Of a stretch of DNA of 64,000 nt, positions 1-8,828 are shown piece by piece. The stretch lies in contig JADQBA010000002.1 of the NCBI GenBank assembly GCA_016903675.1, forward strand, positions 62,001 to 126,000, read 5' to 3'. How positions within the stretch are numbered: the stretch's first letter is position 1; each line of letters begins with the position of its first letter. The notes under the pieces were generated by a model. It was not told the origin of the DNA. It saw nothing but the letters and a program-made list of their open reading frames with translations, and ran no database searches. This stretch comes from Stigonema ocellatum SAG 48.90 = DSM 106950 (lineage in GTDB: Bacteria; Cyanobacteriota; Cyanobacteriia; Cyanobacteriales; Nostocaceae). Both the position numbers and the translations under genes were made by a program.

Positions 1-75
1 CTCCCTTAAAAATAGAGTCAGGCAGAATTCTCGCTACTAATGGTTACATTCACGACAGCCTCAGTGGTGAACTTG

Positions 76-328
76 TAGGAGTGGGGAGTAGGGGGAAGAG
101 GGGAGTGGGGAGTGGGGAATAGGGAGTAGGGGGAAGAGGGGAGTGGGGAGTGGGGAGTTAGGGACTACGTAGACGACGAAGCGTAAAAATATTCCTTCCC
201 CTGCTTTTTCAACTGGGGAGTTAGTTAAGAGCAAAACACCACCACTCCCCCTCTTCACCCCATTCCCCACTCCCCACTCCCCATTCCCCACTCCCCATTC
301 CCCACTCCCCACTCCCTACTCCCTACTT
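76..328. repeat. Paired inverted heptamer arrays
   Basis: A run of GGGGAGT-type units on the + strand (about 76-160) is followed after about 80 bases by a run of ACTCCCC-type units (about 243-328). The two arms could pair as a long imperfect hairpin. The stretch before the first gene holds nothing else that I can support; the open frame across it is only translated repeat. Confidence 0.9.
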
Positions 329-391
329 GTTTTATGAAGCAAAGGATACACTAGAAAGAATCTAACTGCTCCTTTGGTCCTACACCGCTGT

Positions 392-1336
392 ATGTCTTTC
401 AAAATAGATCGTGGGCTGTTTAAATATGATTTCATAGACTATCACGCAGTTTTGTGCGTTCCAGTTGATGCGGATGTCCTTCAAATCCGCAAACGCTATC
501 TGAAGATCGCCCGCCTTCTGCACCCTGATAGCTGTGGAACTGCAAACCCTGCTGAGAAAAGGTTGTCAAGCGAATTGTTGTCAAAGCTGGTGAACCCAGC
601 TTATGAAAAACTCTATCCAGAAAAAAAACACGCCGAATACATTTTACTGCTGTCGCACATGGGCAAGCGCTTGGTTCAAGAATCTGCTTCGGTAGAACTC
701 ACTACCGATATGGCTAAGCAGTTAGCAAGTGCACCTAATGTAGAACATATTTATAAGACTGCGATCGCCAAAATTGCTGAAACTCAATATGAATCTTTGT
801 CGCAAGCACTGAAAGTCATAGCCGGGGTGAGTGAGTTGAATTTGGTTTACTTAATGCGCAGTGTTAGCAAATCATTTGCAATACCGCCGCAAACAGTCAC
901 TAAAGTTAAAGATAACCCTACACCTAAGCAACCAGAACACCCACAAACCCCACAACCACCGAAGGAAGACTCGGCTGCGGTTCAGTATCTGCGTCGCGCT
1001 CAAGATTTGATGGCAAAAAATCAATTGGCATCAGCTAGGGTAGAATTACAGGATGCCCTGAAGCTAGAGCCAAATAATAGTCGTTGTCATAGCTTGATCG
1101 GGGTGGTGTATTTGAAGCAAAATCAAACAACAATGGCAAAAGTTCACTTTGACCGCGCCCTGCAATTAGACCCCAATGAAGAAACAGCCTTGGCGGGGAA
1201 ACGCAAAATTGAACAGATTACAGGGCAAAACAAGACTGGTGCAAAGCCAACAGCAACATTAGATACTGGAACTAAGCAACCAGATAAATCTGGGGGCGGT
1301 TTGTTTGGTGGTTTGTTCGGTGGGAAAAAAAAGTAA
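392..1336 (+). CDS. J-domain protein with C-terminal TPR repeats
   Basis: The protein is likely a DnaJ-type cochaperone with a protein-binding TPR region. The N-terminus resembles a J domain, with the HPD motif at residues 44-46 from the ATG at 392. A proline-rich linker follows (about 175-195), then two TPR-like units (about 200-275) with the pattern of small and aromatic residues expected, and a Gly/Lys-rich tail. A TTG at 374 would add six residues; I prefer the ATG because the added residues look like untranslated leader. The stop codon overlaps the hisZ start (TAATG), so the two genes are probably translated together, although no functional link between a cochaperone and histidine synthesis is evident. 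The client is unknown. The family assignment is good for the domains and poor for the role. Confidence 0.85.
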   Translation: MSFKIDRGLFKYDFIDYHAVLCVPVDADVLQIRKRYLKIARLLHPDSCGTANPAEKRLSSELLSKLVNPAYEKLYPEKKHAEYILLLSHMGKRLVQESASVELTTDMAKQLASAPNVEHIYKTAIAKIAETQYESLSQALKVIAGVSELNLVYLMRSVSKSFAIPPQTVTKVKDNPTPKQPEHPQTPQPPKEDSAAVQYLRRAQDLMAKNQLASARVELQDALKLEPNNSRCHSLIGVVYLKQNQTTMAKVHFDRALQLDPNEETALAGKRKIEQITGQNKTGAKPTATLDTGTKQPDKSGGGLFGGLFGGKKK

Positions 1337-2553
1337 TGGTATATCAACCAGCAGCGGGAGCAAGAGATTTACTACCCTTAGATGTGGCGCAAAAACGCTG
1401 GATCGAGGATAGGTTACAGCAGGTGTTTCACCAGTGGGGATATCACAGAATTATCACCTCGACGCTGGAACGTATAGATACGCTGATGGCGGGGGGAGCA
1501 ATTCAGCGTTCTGCGGTAATTCAATTGCAAAATGCCGAAGATGAAGAATTAGGGCTGCGTCCAGAACTAACAGCTTCTATTGCTCGCACGGCTGTAACGC
1601 GCATGCCTGGTATGCGTTATCCACAACGCCTGTACTACAATGCTAATGTCTTCCAACGTACCCGTGAGTTCAGAAAAAATTACCAGCAGGAATTTTACCA
1701 AGCTGGGGTAGAATTGCTAGGCAGTGGTGGATTGCTCGCTGATGCAGAAGTGTTGCTGTTGGTGGCAGATTGTTTGCAAACACTGCCGTTGGGTCACTGG
1801 CATTTGATTTTGGGCGAGGCGGGAATCACGCGATCGCTCATTCAGGCTTTCCCCCCCCACTTACAAGGAAAAGTCCGGAGTGCGATCTCGACCCTTGACC
1901 GCGTCACCATAGAAACTTTACCTCTGAGTGATGAACTCACTGAACGGGCTATAATGATGCTGGATTTACGTGGAAACCCAACTGATGTCTTGCAAAAAGT
2001 TAGCAGTCTGGGTCTAGAACAGTCCCTAGATGAGATCATAAATCTGAAATCTCTGGTAGGATTAATTCAATCTAGGGGAAATATCCCGTTCATCCTTGAC
2101 CTTAGTCTCATTCAACCCTTTGACTACTACACTGGCATAGTGTTTGAGGTTGTAAATGATGCTGAGGGACAGACGCGGGTTTTAGGGCGAGGTGGTCGCT
2201 ATGACCAACTTTTAGGACTATATCATCCTCAAGGAGAAAACATCCCCGGAATTGGCTTTGTACTCTTCATAGAAGATTTATACCAAGTTCTTTTGTCTAC
2301 TCAGCAATTACCGCAAGCTACCCCTGCTAGTAATTGGTTGGTCGTACCAGAAACGTCAGATGCTTATGCCGCTGCTTTTGCCTACGCTGCAAAAATCCGA
2401 GACTCTAGCAATTTAGTCAGGGTGGAAATGGATTTAGGTGGACGGAATGTAGACGCCATTCGGGAATATGCACGCGATCACAGCATTGCCAAAATTGCTT
2501 GGGTTAAAGCTGATGGTTCGCCAACCATCGAATCAATAATTCGTAATTCGTAA
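1336..2553 (+). CDS. hisZ: ATP phosphoribosyltransferase regulatory subunit HisZ
   Basis: HisZ is a histidyl-tRNA-synthetase-like protein without synthetase activity. It binds the short form of HisG and enables the first step of histidine synthesis and its feedback control. The 405-residue length and class II synthetase-like blocks fit: the start AAGARDLLP, then RPELTASIAR, TREFRKNYQQEFYQAGVE, and YYTGIVFEV. The C-terminal anticodon-binding-like half is poorly conserved, as usual in HisZ. The ATG at 1336 overlaps the preceding stop by one base. The presence of HisZ predicts a short HisG elsewhere in the genome; none lies in this window. The alternative reading, a true HisS, is unlikely because the HisA-box residues and the length differ. 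Confidence 0.9.
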   Translation: MVYQPAAGARDLLPLDVAQKRWIEDRLQQVFHQWGYHRIITSTLERIDTLMAGGAIQRSAVIQLQNAEDEELGLRPELTASIARTAVTRMPGMRYPQRLYYNANVFQRTREFRKNYQQEFYQAGVELLGSGGLLADAEVLLLVADCLQTLPLGHWHLILGEAGITRSLIQAFPPHLQGKVRSAISTLDRVTIETLPLSDELTERAIMMLDLRGNPTDVLQKVSSLGLEQSLDEIINLKSLVGLIQSRGNIPFILDLSLIQPFDYYTGIVFEVVNDAEGQTRVLGRGGRYDQLLGLYHPQGENIPGIGFVLFIEDLYQVLLSTQQLPQATPASNWLVVPETSDAYAAAFAYAAKIRDSSNLVRVEMDLGGRNVDAIREYARDHSIAKIAWVKADGSPTIESIIRNS

Positions 2554-2609
2554 TTATTACCCTCGATTAAGAATCATATCATGTTCTGTTCAAGACTAGT
2601 ATAAAGTTT

Positions 2610-2641
2610 GTAGTTGCGCTTTAGCGCTATAGCGCAACTAC
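2610..2641. repeat. Palindromic repeat, TAGTTGCGCT family
   Basis: Arms TAGTTGCGCT and AGCGCAACTA flank a ten-base centre that is itself nearly palindromic. A second, perfect member lies at 54813-54854. It is just downstream of hisZ and could act as a terminator stem, but there is no T run. Confidence 0.75.
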
Positions 2642-2648
2642 GAGCCGT

Positions 2649-2717
2649 TTACAGTTGTAGGGGCCCAATACCTTGGTCCCCTACAACTGTGGTCTATTTA
2701 CCTGAAAATTGCTGTAA
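2649..2717. repeat. Short TTACAG...CTGTAA element, copy 1
   Basis: The element starts TTACAG and ends CTGTAA. It carries an internal stem (GTAGGGG with CCCCTAC) and the shared block TGTGGTCTATTTACCTGAAA. A second copy lies at 12385-12458 with the same ends and right half but a different stem. The rest of the 2554-2900 gap shows only short direct repeats of a CCCCTACACC type. Confidence 0.7.
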
Positions 2718-2900
2718 TTTATGAGTCCCTAACTATCGCGCAAAGAGCGCAATCGCAACATCCTATAGAAACACATTTTTCCCCTACACCCACTACAATA
2801 CACCCCTACACCCCTATTATTAACAAGGTTGTAAATCTTGTAAAGATTGTTGCTAACCTATAAACATCTAGGGAAATACAACTTCTGAATCGAGAGGGGA

Positions 2901-3128
2901 ATGATGGCGCACACGATTGTAACTAATGTCTGTGAAGGTGTGGCTGATTGCGTAGAAGCCTGTCCAGTAGCTTGCATTCATCCGGGTTCAGGCAAAAACG
3001 TCAAAGGAACCGATTGGTACTGGATTGACTTTGCCACCTGCATTGACTGTGGCATATGTCTCCAAGTTTGTCCAGTGGAAGGAGCGATTCTTCCAGAAGA
3101 ACGACCGGAATTACAAAAGACGCCATAA
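2901..3128 (+). CDS. 7Fe-type or 2[4Fe-4S] ferredoxin
   Basis: This is a small soluble electron carrier of 75 residues. Cysteines at 11, 17, 21, 25 and at 47, 50, 53, 57 give two clusters: the second is a classical CxxCxxCxxxCP site. The first has the longer spacing seen in 3Fe-4S/4Fe-4S ferredoxins. The start may be the ATG at 2901 or the one at 2904; a purine-rich GAGAGGGG sits just upstream and favours either. The redox partner cannot be read from the sequence. The downstream ABC ATPase is on the same strand about 95 bases away, but repeats lie between, so I do not infer an operon. Confidence 0.88.
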   Translation: MMAHTIVTNVCEGVADCVEACPVACIHPGSGKNVKGTDWYWIDFATCIDCGICLQVCPVEGAILPEERPELQKTP

Positions 3129-3222
3129 TTGTTATTTGTTGTTAGTTGTTGGTTGTTGGTTGGCACTCCTCCACCAAACAACTATCAATAATCAACTATC
3201 AACTAACTACTCACTACTCACC
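3125..3222. repeat. Heptamer-type tandem repeat tract
   Basis: Degenerate TTGTTGG-type units are followed by CAACTAT-type units between the ferredoxin and the ABC ATPase. This explains why the ATPase reading frame appears open upstream of its true start. Confidence 0.65.
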
Positions 3223-3223
3223 A

Positions 3224-3952
3224 ATGACTAATGACTATTTACTAGAAGTGAAAAATGTCCACGCTGGGTACATCAAGGATGTGGATATCCTCCAAGGTGT
3301 AAATTTTCAGGTGCAACAGGGGGAATTGGTAACGGTGATTGGTCCCAACGGTGCGGGGAAATCCACCTTGGCAAAAACCATTTTTGGGCTTTTGACCCCC
3401 CACACAGGCACCATGACCTTTAAAGGCGAGAATATCGTTGGGCTAAAGTCGAATCAAATCGTTCAGCGAGGAATGTCCTATGTACCGCAACTTGCCAATG
3501 TCTTCCCCTCCCTCAGTGTTGAAGAGAACCTAGAAATGGGCGCTTTTGTTCGCAATGTTTCTCTAAAACCGCTGAAAGATAAAATATTTACCATGTTCCC
3601 TAGGCTTGCTGATCGGCGGCGTCAACGCGCTGGAACTCTCTCCGGAGGGGAACGTCAAATGCTGGCTATGGGCAAAGCTTTAATGTTAGAACCAAATTTA
3701 TTGGTTCTCGATGAACCTTCAGCAGCATTATCTCCCATTCTGGTAACACAGGTGTTTGACCAGATTAAACAAATTAACCAGGGTGGTACGGCTATTGTAT
3801 TGGTTGAGCAAAATGCCCGCAAGGCTTTGGAAATGGCTCATCGCGGTTATGTACTGGAGTCTGGACGAGATGCTATATCTGGACCTGGGTTAGAATTGCT
3901 AAATGACCCTAAAGTAGGTGAACTGTATTTAGGACGGGGTAAAGGGCATTAG
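3224..3952 (+). CDS. ABC transporter ATP-binding protein, LivF/NatE type
   Basis: This is the ATPase subunit of an importer of the hydrophobic amino acid/urea family, acting on the inner face of the plasma membrane. It has Walker A (GPNGAGKST), the VPQ Q-loop, the signature LSGGERQM, Walker B (LLVLDEPS) and a switch region (IVLVEQNARKAL). The LivF-like features are the GYxxxxxLxGVNF start and the VEQNA block. The reading frame is open upstream to 3146, but that part is translated repeat, so I place the start at the ATG at 3224 (MTNDYLLEVKNV). No permease or substrate-binding gene is adjacent. Cyanobacterial neutral amino acid permease genes (nat) are often scattered like this. The substrate is therefore an inference. 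Confidence 0.88.
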   Translation: MTNDYLLEVKNVHAGYIKDVDILQGVNFQVQQGELVTVIGPNGAGKSTLAKTIFGLLTPHTGTMTFKGENIVGLKSNQIVQRGMSYVPQLANVFPSLSVEENLEMGAFVRNVSLKPLKDKIFTMFPRLADRRRQRAGTLSGGERQMLAMGKALMLEPNLLVLDEPSAALSPILVTQVFDQIKQINQGGTAIVLVEQNARKALEMAHRGYVLESGRDAISGPGLELLNDPKVGELYLGRGKGH

Positions 3953-4331
3953 GGGGAGCGAATCTGTTGGTAGGACAGGTCAACTAGATGCAAAACCGTT
4001 TGAAACAAAAAAGCCAACAGATTTAAGGTCAGCAAAATTGTTTTTCACGACTATGTCTAAATGAAAGATTGTTTTTTTGGTGTTTTTGAGCCAAATATTC
4101 TTTTGGCAATGGATAAATGAAATCACCGTGTATCTACTCATGCGAATTAACCCTGGAATGCAGATAGAATGGAATGTATCCAAGTGAAGAAACACGAGTT
4201 GGAGGACATTATAGAACTTGTTACTCTAAGCATGAATTGCAGATATGGCACTAAAAGGTAAAGATGAATTAGGAATTATAAAATACGAATTAGCTTGACT
4301 CGTTTCTCTCAATTTGTGATAACATTTATCT
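3953..4331. other. Intergenic stretch without recognisable features
   Basis: I see no convincing gene, RNA or repeat here. A reading frame on the - strand (3980-4195) has no family resemblance and poor codon use. The AT-rich part near 4290-4330 probably holds the promoter of the next gene. Confidence 0.5.
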
Positions 4332-5138
4332 ATGAATATGAGCATAATTAGCGTGCCTGCGCAGGCTTTGTTTGCTGAGCCGACCATTAATCAGTGGGTG
4401 GATAAAGCGCAAACTTACACAGAATTTGGTATGAGATGGTTGATGCATCCGAAGATATTTTGGGTATTTGCCTCGATACCCCTAATAGTCACATCCTGTC
4501 ATATAGTGATTCCGTCTGACTCCCCTCTACCAGAAGTTTCTCAAAAAGCTCCTGATATATCGGCACAGAGGAAAGTCTTTTCGCCCCTAGAACAACAAGT
4601 CATTGTGGAAATGAATAAGGCTAGAACGAATCCGGCTGCTTATGCTACTGTGCTAGAAAACTATAAACAGCGCTTTGAAGGCAAGCGAGTCAGAGTCTCT
4701 AGTAATGTTTATTTGCAAACCACTGAAGGAGTCCAAGCGGTGGATGAAGCGATCGCTTTTCTCAAGTCAGTTCGCCCTGTGGGAACTCTGACTCCATCCA
4801 AGGGGATGTCTTTAGCAGCTAGGGATCATGTCCAGGATCAAGGAGCAAAAGGTATTACCGGTCACTATGGTAGCGACAAGAGTGATCCCTTTACCCGCAT
4901 CAACCGCTATGGAACTTGGAAATTCACTGCGGGGGAAAATATTACCTATGGCTCCAATACAGCACAGGATATCGTCATGCAGTTAATTATTGATGATGGT
5001 GTGCCTGATCGCGGTCATAGGAAGAATATTTTTAACCCCAATTTTAAGGTGGCGGGGGTTGCTTTTGGGATTCATTCCACATATAGGCAGATGTGTGTGA
5101 TTGACTATGCTGGAGGGTATGTAGAAAAATCTGCTTAG
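4332..5138 (+). CDS. CAP-domain (SCP/PR1-like) exported protein
   Basis: The protein has a C-terminal CAP domain (about residues 85-265): LSPLEQ..VIVEMNKARTNP opens it, an HV..Q region gives the first histidine, GITGHYG the second, and GENITYG and GHRKNIFNP are the CAP signature blocks. CAP proteins are secreted and bind lipids or peptidoglycan or act in defence; the role here is unknown. Residues 34-56 read as a membrane-inserted or signal segment ending IPLIVTSC, which resembles a lipobox. Translation from Met34 (4431) or Met38 would give a standard lipoprotein signal, so the annotated ATG at 4332 may be too far upstream. The last base is shared with a GTG that could start the next gene, so coupling is likely. 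Confidence 0.85.
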   Translation: MNMSIISVPAQALFAEPTINQWVDKAQTYTEFGMRWLMHPKIFWVFASIPLIVTSCHIVIPSDSPLPEVSQKAPDISAQRKVFSPLEQQVIVEMNKARTNPAAYATVLENYKQRFEGKRVRVSSNVYLQTTEGVQAVDEAIAFLKSVRPVGTLTPSKGMSLAARDHVQDQGAKGITGHYGSDKSDPFTRINRYGTWKFTAGENITYGSNTAQDIVMQLIIDDGVPDRGHRKNIFNPNFKVAGVAFGIHSTYRQMCVIDYAGGYVEKSA

Positions 5139-5152
5139 TGAAACGAATAATC

Positions 5153-6010
5153 ATGAGCGATCGCCATAGTCATACCACTAAAAATGCCGTACACCTCAAC
5201 GTCGAAGTTCAAGGTAAAGGTTTCCCGATTCTCTGCTTACATGGTCATCCTGGTTCCGGTTCTAGTCTCTCTGTGTTCACCAATCACTTATCAAAACGTT
5301 TTCAAACATTGGCTCCAGACCTGCGAGGATACGGCAAAAGCCGATTTAATGATGATTTTGACATGGGCGACCATTTGACAGACTTAGAAGCGCTTTTAGA
5401 CCAGTTTCAGGTAAAGAAATGTTTGATATTAGGATGGTCGCTAGGAGGCATTCTTGCTATGGAACTGGCACTAAAACTACCACAGCGCATCACTGGGCTG
5501 ATTTTAGTGGCAACAGCTGCCAGACCTAGAGGTAACCACCCGCCTGTTACTTGGCAGGACAATTTATATACTGGGGTTGCTTCACTGTTGAGTTGTATAA
5601 AACCAAATTGGCAGTGGAATATTGACACGTTTGGCAAGCGATCGCTCTTGCGCTATCTCATCCAACAACACACTCCCACTGCCTACCGCTACATTGCAAC
5701 AGTTGCGGTGCCTGCTTATCTACAAACCTCAGGTGCCGCCACCCGTGCGTTATATACTGCGTTGAAAGCTAGGTACGACCGACTCACAGACCTACAGCAA
5801 ATTCAATGTCCCAGTTTGGTACTAACTGGTGCTGGTGATTATCACATCACAGCTGATGCTAGCTGGGAGACATGCCAATACCTCAAAGATTGCCAGTGGC
5901 ACTGCTACCCCAATACGGCCCATCTCTTCCCATGGGAAATTCCTGACCAAGTACTCAGCGACATTGACCACTGGCTTCTTGAGAATTATGAATTATTTCT
6001 TATTTCATAA
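5153..6010 (+). CDS. Alpha/beta hydrolase
   Basis: This is a soluble hydrolase of the alpha/beta fold. HGHPGSG (30-36) is the oxyanion-hole loop, DLRGYGKS (56-63) is a conserved strand-turn, GWSLGG (94-99) carries the nucleophile Ser96, LTGAGDYH contains the likely acid, and NTAHLFPWE the catalytic histidine. The substrate cannot be told from the sequence; relatives include esterases, haloalkane dehalogenases and lactonases. I chose the ATG at 5153; a GTG at 5138 that overlaps the stop of the CAP gene would add five residues. The tail runs into ATTCATA repeats at about 6005-6035. Confidence 0.87.
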   Translation: MSDRHSHTTKNAVHLNVEVQGKGFPILCLHGHPGSGSSLSVFTNHLSKRFQTLAPDLRGYGKSRFNDDFDMGDHLTDLEALLDQFQVKKCLILGWSLGGILAMELALKLPQRITGLILVATAARPRGNHPPVTWQDNLYTGVASLLSCIKPNWQWNIDTFGKRSLLRYLIQQHTPTAYRYIATVAVPAYLQTSGAATRALYTALKARYDRLTDLQQIQCPSLVLTGAGDYHITADASWETCQYLKDCQWHCYPNTAHLFPWEIPDQVLSDIDHWLLENYELFLIS

Positions 6011-6047
6011 TTCATAATTCATAATTTATAATTTAGCCTCGATTATA

Positions 6048-6353
6048 TTATACCTGACCGCTAAAGGCTGGCCTTACTTTGCGGTCAACTCTTTCCCCCA
6101 AATCGTCGTCAGCAATTGTTAAAGCATTTGGTTTACAGCGCTTCACATTCACAATAATGCCCTGGGCTCCCTCGTGTTCCAAATCTTCCAAGTAGCCTCT
6201 GATCGCCTCTTTGGCATCGGCAGAACTTAGAAATGGCCCGAAGTAGTAGGTGCAACGAGGTTTCTGTGTTACAACCTCTACCCACCAAGCCAAACCAACA
6301 CTGTGGAATGCGTTAATCAAGAATTCCTTAGAGGTATTCCAAATAGTTTTCAT
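6048..6353 (-). CDS. DUF1816 protein
   Basis: A 101-residue cyanobacterial protein. The WWVEV...CTYYFGPF block, the regularly spaced helix AKEAIRGYLEDLEHEGAQGI and the RCKP strand are typical of DUF1816. Some family members are associated with phycobilisome linker-like proteins, but no function is established. It stands alone between converging and diverging neighbours. Confidence 0.85.
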   Translation of the reverse strand: MKTIWNTSKEFLINAFHSVGLAWWVEVVTQKPRCTYYFGPFLSSADAKEAIRGYLEDLEHEGAQGIIVNVKRCKPNALTIADDDLGERVDRKVRPAFSGQV

Positions 6354-6437
6354 GGTTTTCGGTAATTTCTAAATGTAGTATGGCGTGTTAAACGCTATGT
6401 CCCTGGTTTTTTATCGTTTACATTTCTTTATACTCTG

Positions 6438-7430
6438 TTATGCTTCTTTTTTCCAGGAAATTTTTGTTAATTTATCTAGATGTAGTGTAGTGACCCAGCG
6501 TTGGCGATAAATTTCATAAAGCGCCATACCTGTTGCTACAGAGGCATTGAGACTGGGAATATCGCCTTGTAGCGGAATCGAAACCAAAACATCGCAGGAA
6601 CGTTGTGTCAACATACCCAGACCTTCGCCCTCAGAGCCTACTACCAAAACAATAGGACCTGTGAAACTCACCGTATGGAGTGGAACGCTTGCAGTGGCTG
6701 CGGTGCCGTAAATCCAAAAGCCAGCGGCTTTCAATTCTTCCAAGGCGCGTTGCAGATTCACCACTCTAGCTACGGGAAAGTTTTCCAGCGCACCTGCGGC
6801 CACCTTCACTACTGTAGAAGTGATACCAGATGCCCGACGTTGCGGGATGACTAATCCGTGAGCGCCAATTGCCTCGGCGGTACGAATAATAGCCCCCAAG
6901 TTGTGGGGATCTGTGATCCCGTCGGCGACAACAATCACCGGATCGGTGACAGATTTTGCCCGTGCAATTAAATCTTCTAAGTCGATATAGGCATATGGGG
7001 CAATTTGCGCCGCTACCCCCTGATGATTTGCAGCCAAAGTGATTTGGTCTAAGCGCTTGGGTTCAACTTCATCAATTATGGTGCCATTGTCCTTGGCTTG
7101 TAGAATTAGGGAGTGAAACCGTGGGTCGTAGCGTAGACGAGGCGTAATCCAGATGCGGTTGAGAAGGCGCTGATTTTCCAGCGCACTCAACACAGGATGG
7201 CGACCGTAAATCAGATCTATATCTTCTGATTCTGTTTGTTTTCTAGATGTAGATGGATGGGGGATAGGACGATTTTGATTTTGGCGTGAGCGAACTGGAA
7301 GTACGATTTCGCCATCCCCATTTCTAAGATTGCGTACGGGATTAGAAACGACACGCTTACCCTGTATTTTTAGGGGTTGCCTACTATTCGTTTCGCTATT
7401 GGTCTTGATTTTTCTTGGTTTATTCGTCAT
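6438..7430 (-). CDS. rlmB: 23S rRNA (guanosine-2'-O-)-methyltransferase RlmB
   Basis: This SPOUT-class enzyme methylates the ribose of a guanosine in the peptidyl-transferase region of 23S rRNA. After a basic, low-complexity N-terminal extension of about 75 residues comes the L30e-like substrate-binding domain (IYGRHPVLSALE) and then the knotted catalytic domain: DPHNLGAIIRTAEAIGAHG, VVGSEGEGL and SIPLQGDIPSLNASVATG. These three blocks define the TrmH/RlmB family. The N-terminal extension is common in cyanobacteria. A TrmH-type tRNA target cannot be excluded from sequence alone. Next upstream on the same strand is mrnC, also an rRNA maturation gene, which fits. Confidence 0.93.
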   Translation of the reverse strand: MTNKPRKIKTNSETNSRQPLKIQGKRVVSNPVRNLRNGDGEIVLPVRSRQNQNRPIPHPSTSRKQTESEDIDLIYGRHPVLSALENQRLLNRIWITPRLRYDPRFHSLILQAKDNGTIIDEVEPKRLDQITLAANHQGVAAQIAPYAYIDLEDLIARAKSVTDPVIVVADGITDPHNLGAIIRTAEAIGAHGLVIPQRRASGITSTVVKVAAGALENFPVARVVNLQRALEELKAAGFWIYGTAATASVPLHTVSFTGPIVLVVGSEGEGLGMLTQRSCDVLVSIPLQGDIPSLNASVATGMALYEIYRQRWVTTLHLDKLTKISWKKEA

Positions 7431-7489
7431 ATGAGTTTTGGGTAAAGCTTACGAGCAGGCATTCCTATTACTTTGATTCATGCACAAGA

Positions 7490-7556
7490 GCTTTCACGTT
7501 CGCCCTTGGCGTCTCCCCTTGGGAGAAGCCCCGTCTCTTTAGAGCGGGGTGCTGAC
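7490..7556. repeat. Dispersed hairpin repeat
   Basis: CTCCCCTTGGGAGAAGCCCC is followed by a stem CCCCG...CGGGG around 7530-7550. Related CTCCCAAGGGGAGACGC blocks occur at about 44802-44822 and 59818-59834. It lies between mrnC and rlmB and may be a terminator-like stem. Confidence 0.55.
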
Positions 7557-7587
7557 CTGATGTTGCTATAGTAGGATTAATTTCCAA

Positions 7588-8067
7588 CTATTTTTGAAAA
7601 TGTATGAGTTGCAACAGTTCGGTTAAGCGTTGATAATCGGTGAGATACAGGTAGCCAATGAGAGTTTCGAGACTGGTTGCCTGTTGATAAGTTTCAGGAT
7701 TAACACGTTTAGGGCGTCCTGTGGCGGCGTTGCGACCCCTTCGGACAATTTCTAACTCGGTATTCCTTAAATGAGGACTAAGCGATCGCAAGTGCAGTGC
7801 TTGGGTTTCCGCTCTTACCTGTGTTACTACCAGACGATGGTAAGCCTCTGGTCGTTGCGGTGGTAGCAGATAAAAAGTCCTTACGTAAAGTTCATAAACC
7901 GCATCTCCCAAATAAGCTAAAGCAGTAGGAGAGACTTGTTGTAGTTGTGCTTGGGAAATCTGTTGGGATAGTCGCTCTGTGGTTTCCCTTAATAGTTGAC
8001 ACCAAGATGAATCTTGGTTGGCAGCTTCATCTGGTCCATCTACTAGCTCTTCCTCCTTTGATTTCAC
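7588..8067 (-). CDS. mrnC: Mini-ribonuclease III MrnC
   Basis: This is an RNase III catalytic domain without the double-stranded RNA-binding domain, known for trimming 23S rRNA precursor. The signature ALAYLGDAVYELYVR carries the first acidic catalytic site, RRGRNA the basic loop, and ATSLETLIGYLYL the second acidic site (Glu). The length of 159 residues is right, with a 25-residue acidic N-terminal extension of low conservation. The start at 8067 has no strong ribosome-binding site, so an internal start is possible. It is upstream of rlmB on the same strand with about 150 bases between. Confidence 0.92.
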   Translation of the reverse strand: MKSKEEELVDGPDEAANQDSSWCQLLRETTERLSQQISQAQLQQVSPTALAYLGDAVYELYVRTFYLLPPQRPEAYHRLVVTQVRAETQALHLRSLSPHLRNTELEIVRRGRNAATGRPKRVNPETYQQATSLETLIGYLYLTDYQRLTELLQLIHFQK

Positions 8068-8217
8068 AAGTTGATCATTCCTCGCAGGCTACATTGGGAG
8101 ATTTGTTGTGGGTCGATTGATTCAGCGCTGAGACTGCTGTGCAGGGCTACTAAGCATTATCAAAGCGAAAACGGGCATTCCCCTATTTTATCTTTTTAAT
8201 TTGGAGTTAGCATTTCT

Positions 8218-8355
8218 TCAGTAGGGGTGTAGGGGTGTAGGGGTGTAGGGGTATAAGGGAAAATAATTTTTGACAAGAAAATTTGGCAATGCCCAATATT
8301 CTTTCCCCCACTCCCCCACTCCCCCACTCCCCCACTCCCCCACTCCCCTACACCC
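8218..8355. repeat. Paired inverted repeat arrays (GTAGGGGT / CTCCCCCA)
   Basis: Four units of GTAGGGGT at about 8220-8262 face five units of ACTCCCCC at about 8304-8345. The spacer is about 40 bases. This is the same paired layout as at 76-328 with slightly different unit sequence. Confidence 0.85.
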
Positions 8356-8432
8356 TTAGCTTTTTACAAAAATTTAGCTATCCAGATTTAAATATCGGAT
8401 AGCTAAATTCCAGCCAAGTCAAGAACTCAAAA

Positions 8433-8828
8433 CTACTTGATGTTTTCTAGAGCCGCTTCAACTGTTGGTTGCAGGCTGAGAAACTTCTCTAAGCGAACAA
8501 GCTTGACCGTTTGAGTTACACGGGCATTGGAGACAATTTGCAAGATCCCGTTAGCGTTTTGAGCCAGCTTGGCTAGCTGCACCAGAGCACCCAAGCCAGA
8601 ACTGTCAACAAAGTCGATTTGCGAGAGATCCAGAATAATGTGCTTTGGTCCCTCTTCAATCTTGCTACTAAGCACCTTGCGAAATGTCGGTTCGGAAAAG
8701 GCATCTAACAAACCTGTGAGGCGGAATAGTTGACAGTTATCTCGAACTTCACGAGTGCCTCTCAGGCTCACAGTTAGATTAAGTTGTTCAGCAATAATTC
8801 CCTCCTCATGGTTATAGTAAACGCCCAA
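8433..8828 (-). CDS. STAS-domain protein (anti-sigma-factor antagonist type)
   Basis: The STAS domain spans nearly the whole protein: LFRLTGLLDAFSEPTFRKVL, then HIILDLSQIDFVDSSGLGALVQL with the phosphorylatable serine in DSSGLG, and a C-terminal helix. Such proteins bind an anti-sigma factor or a partner kinase and switch partners by serine phosphorylation. No kinase or phosphatase gene is adjacent. The start is unclear: the TTG at 8828 gives 131 residues but no ribosome-binding site. A strong GAGGAGG at about 8801-8807 precedes in-frame ATT codons at 8798 and 8795 rather than ATG, and the next GTG is further in. See the finding on this start. Confidence 0.85.
   Translation of the reverse strand: MGVYYNHEEGIIAEQLNLTVSLRGTREVRDNCQLFRLTGLLDAFSEPTFRKVLSSKIEEGPKHIILDLSQIDFVDSSGLGALVQLAKLAQNANGILQIVSNARVTQTVKLVRLEKFLSLQPTVEAALENIK

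Noticed and set aside
61..312. Open frame on the - strand at the left edge
   Set aside because: It is translated GGGGAGT/ACTCCCC repeat with no protein character.
3980..4195. Possible - strand gene in the 3953-4331 gap
   Set aside because: Its codon use and composition are unlike the neighbours and no domain pattern is visible.
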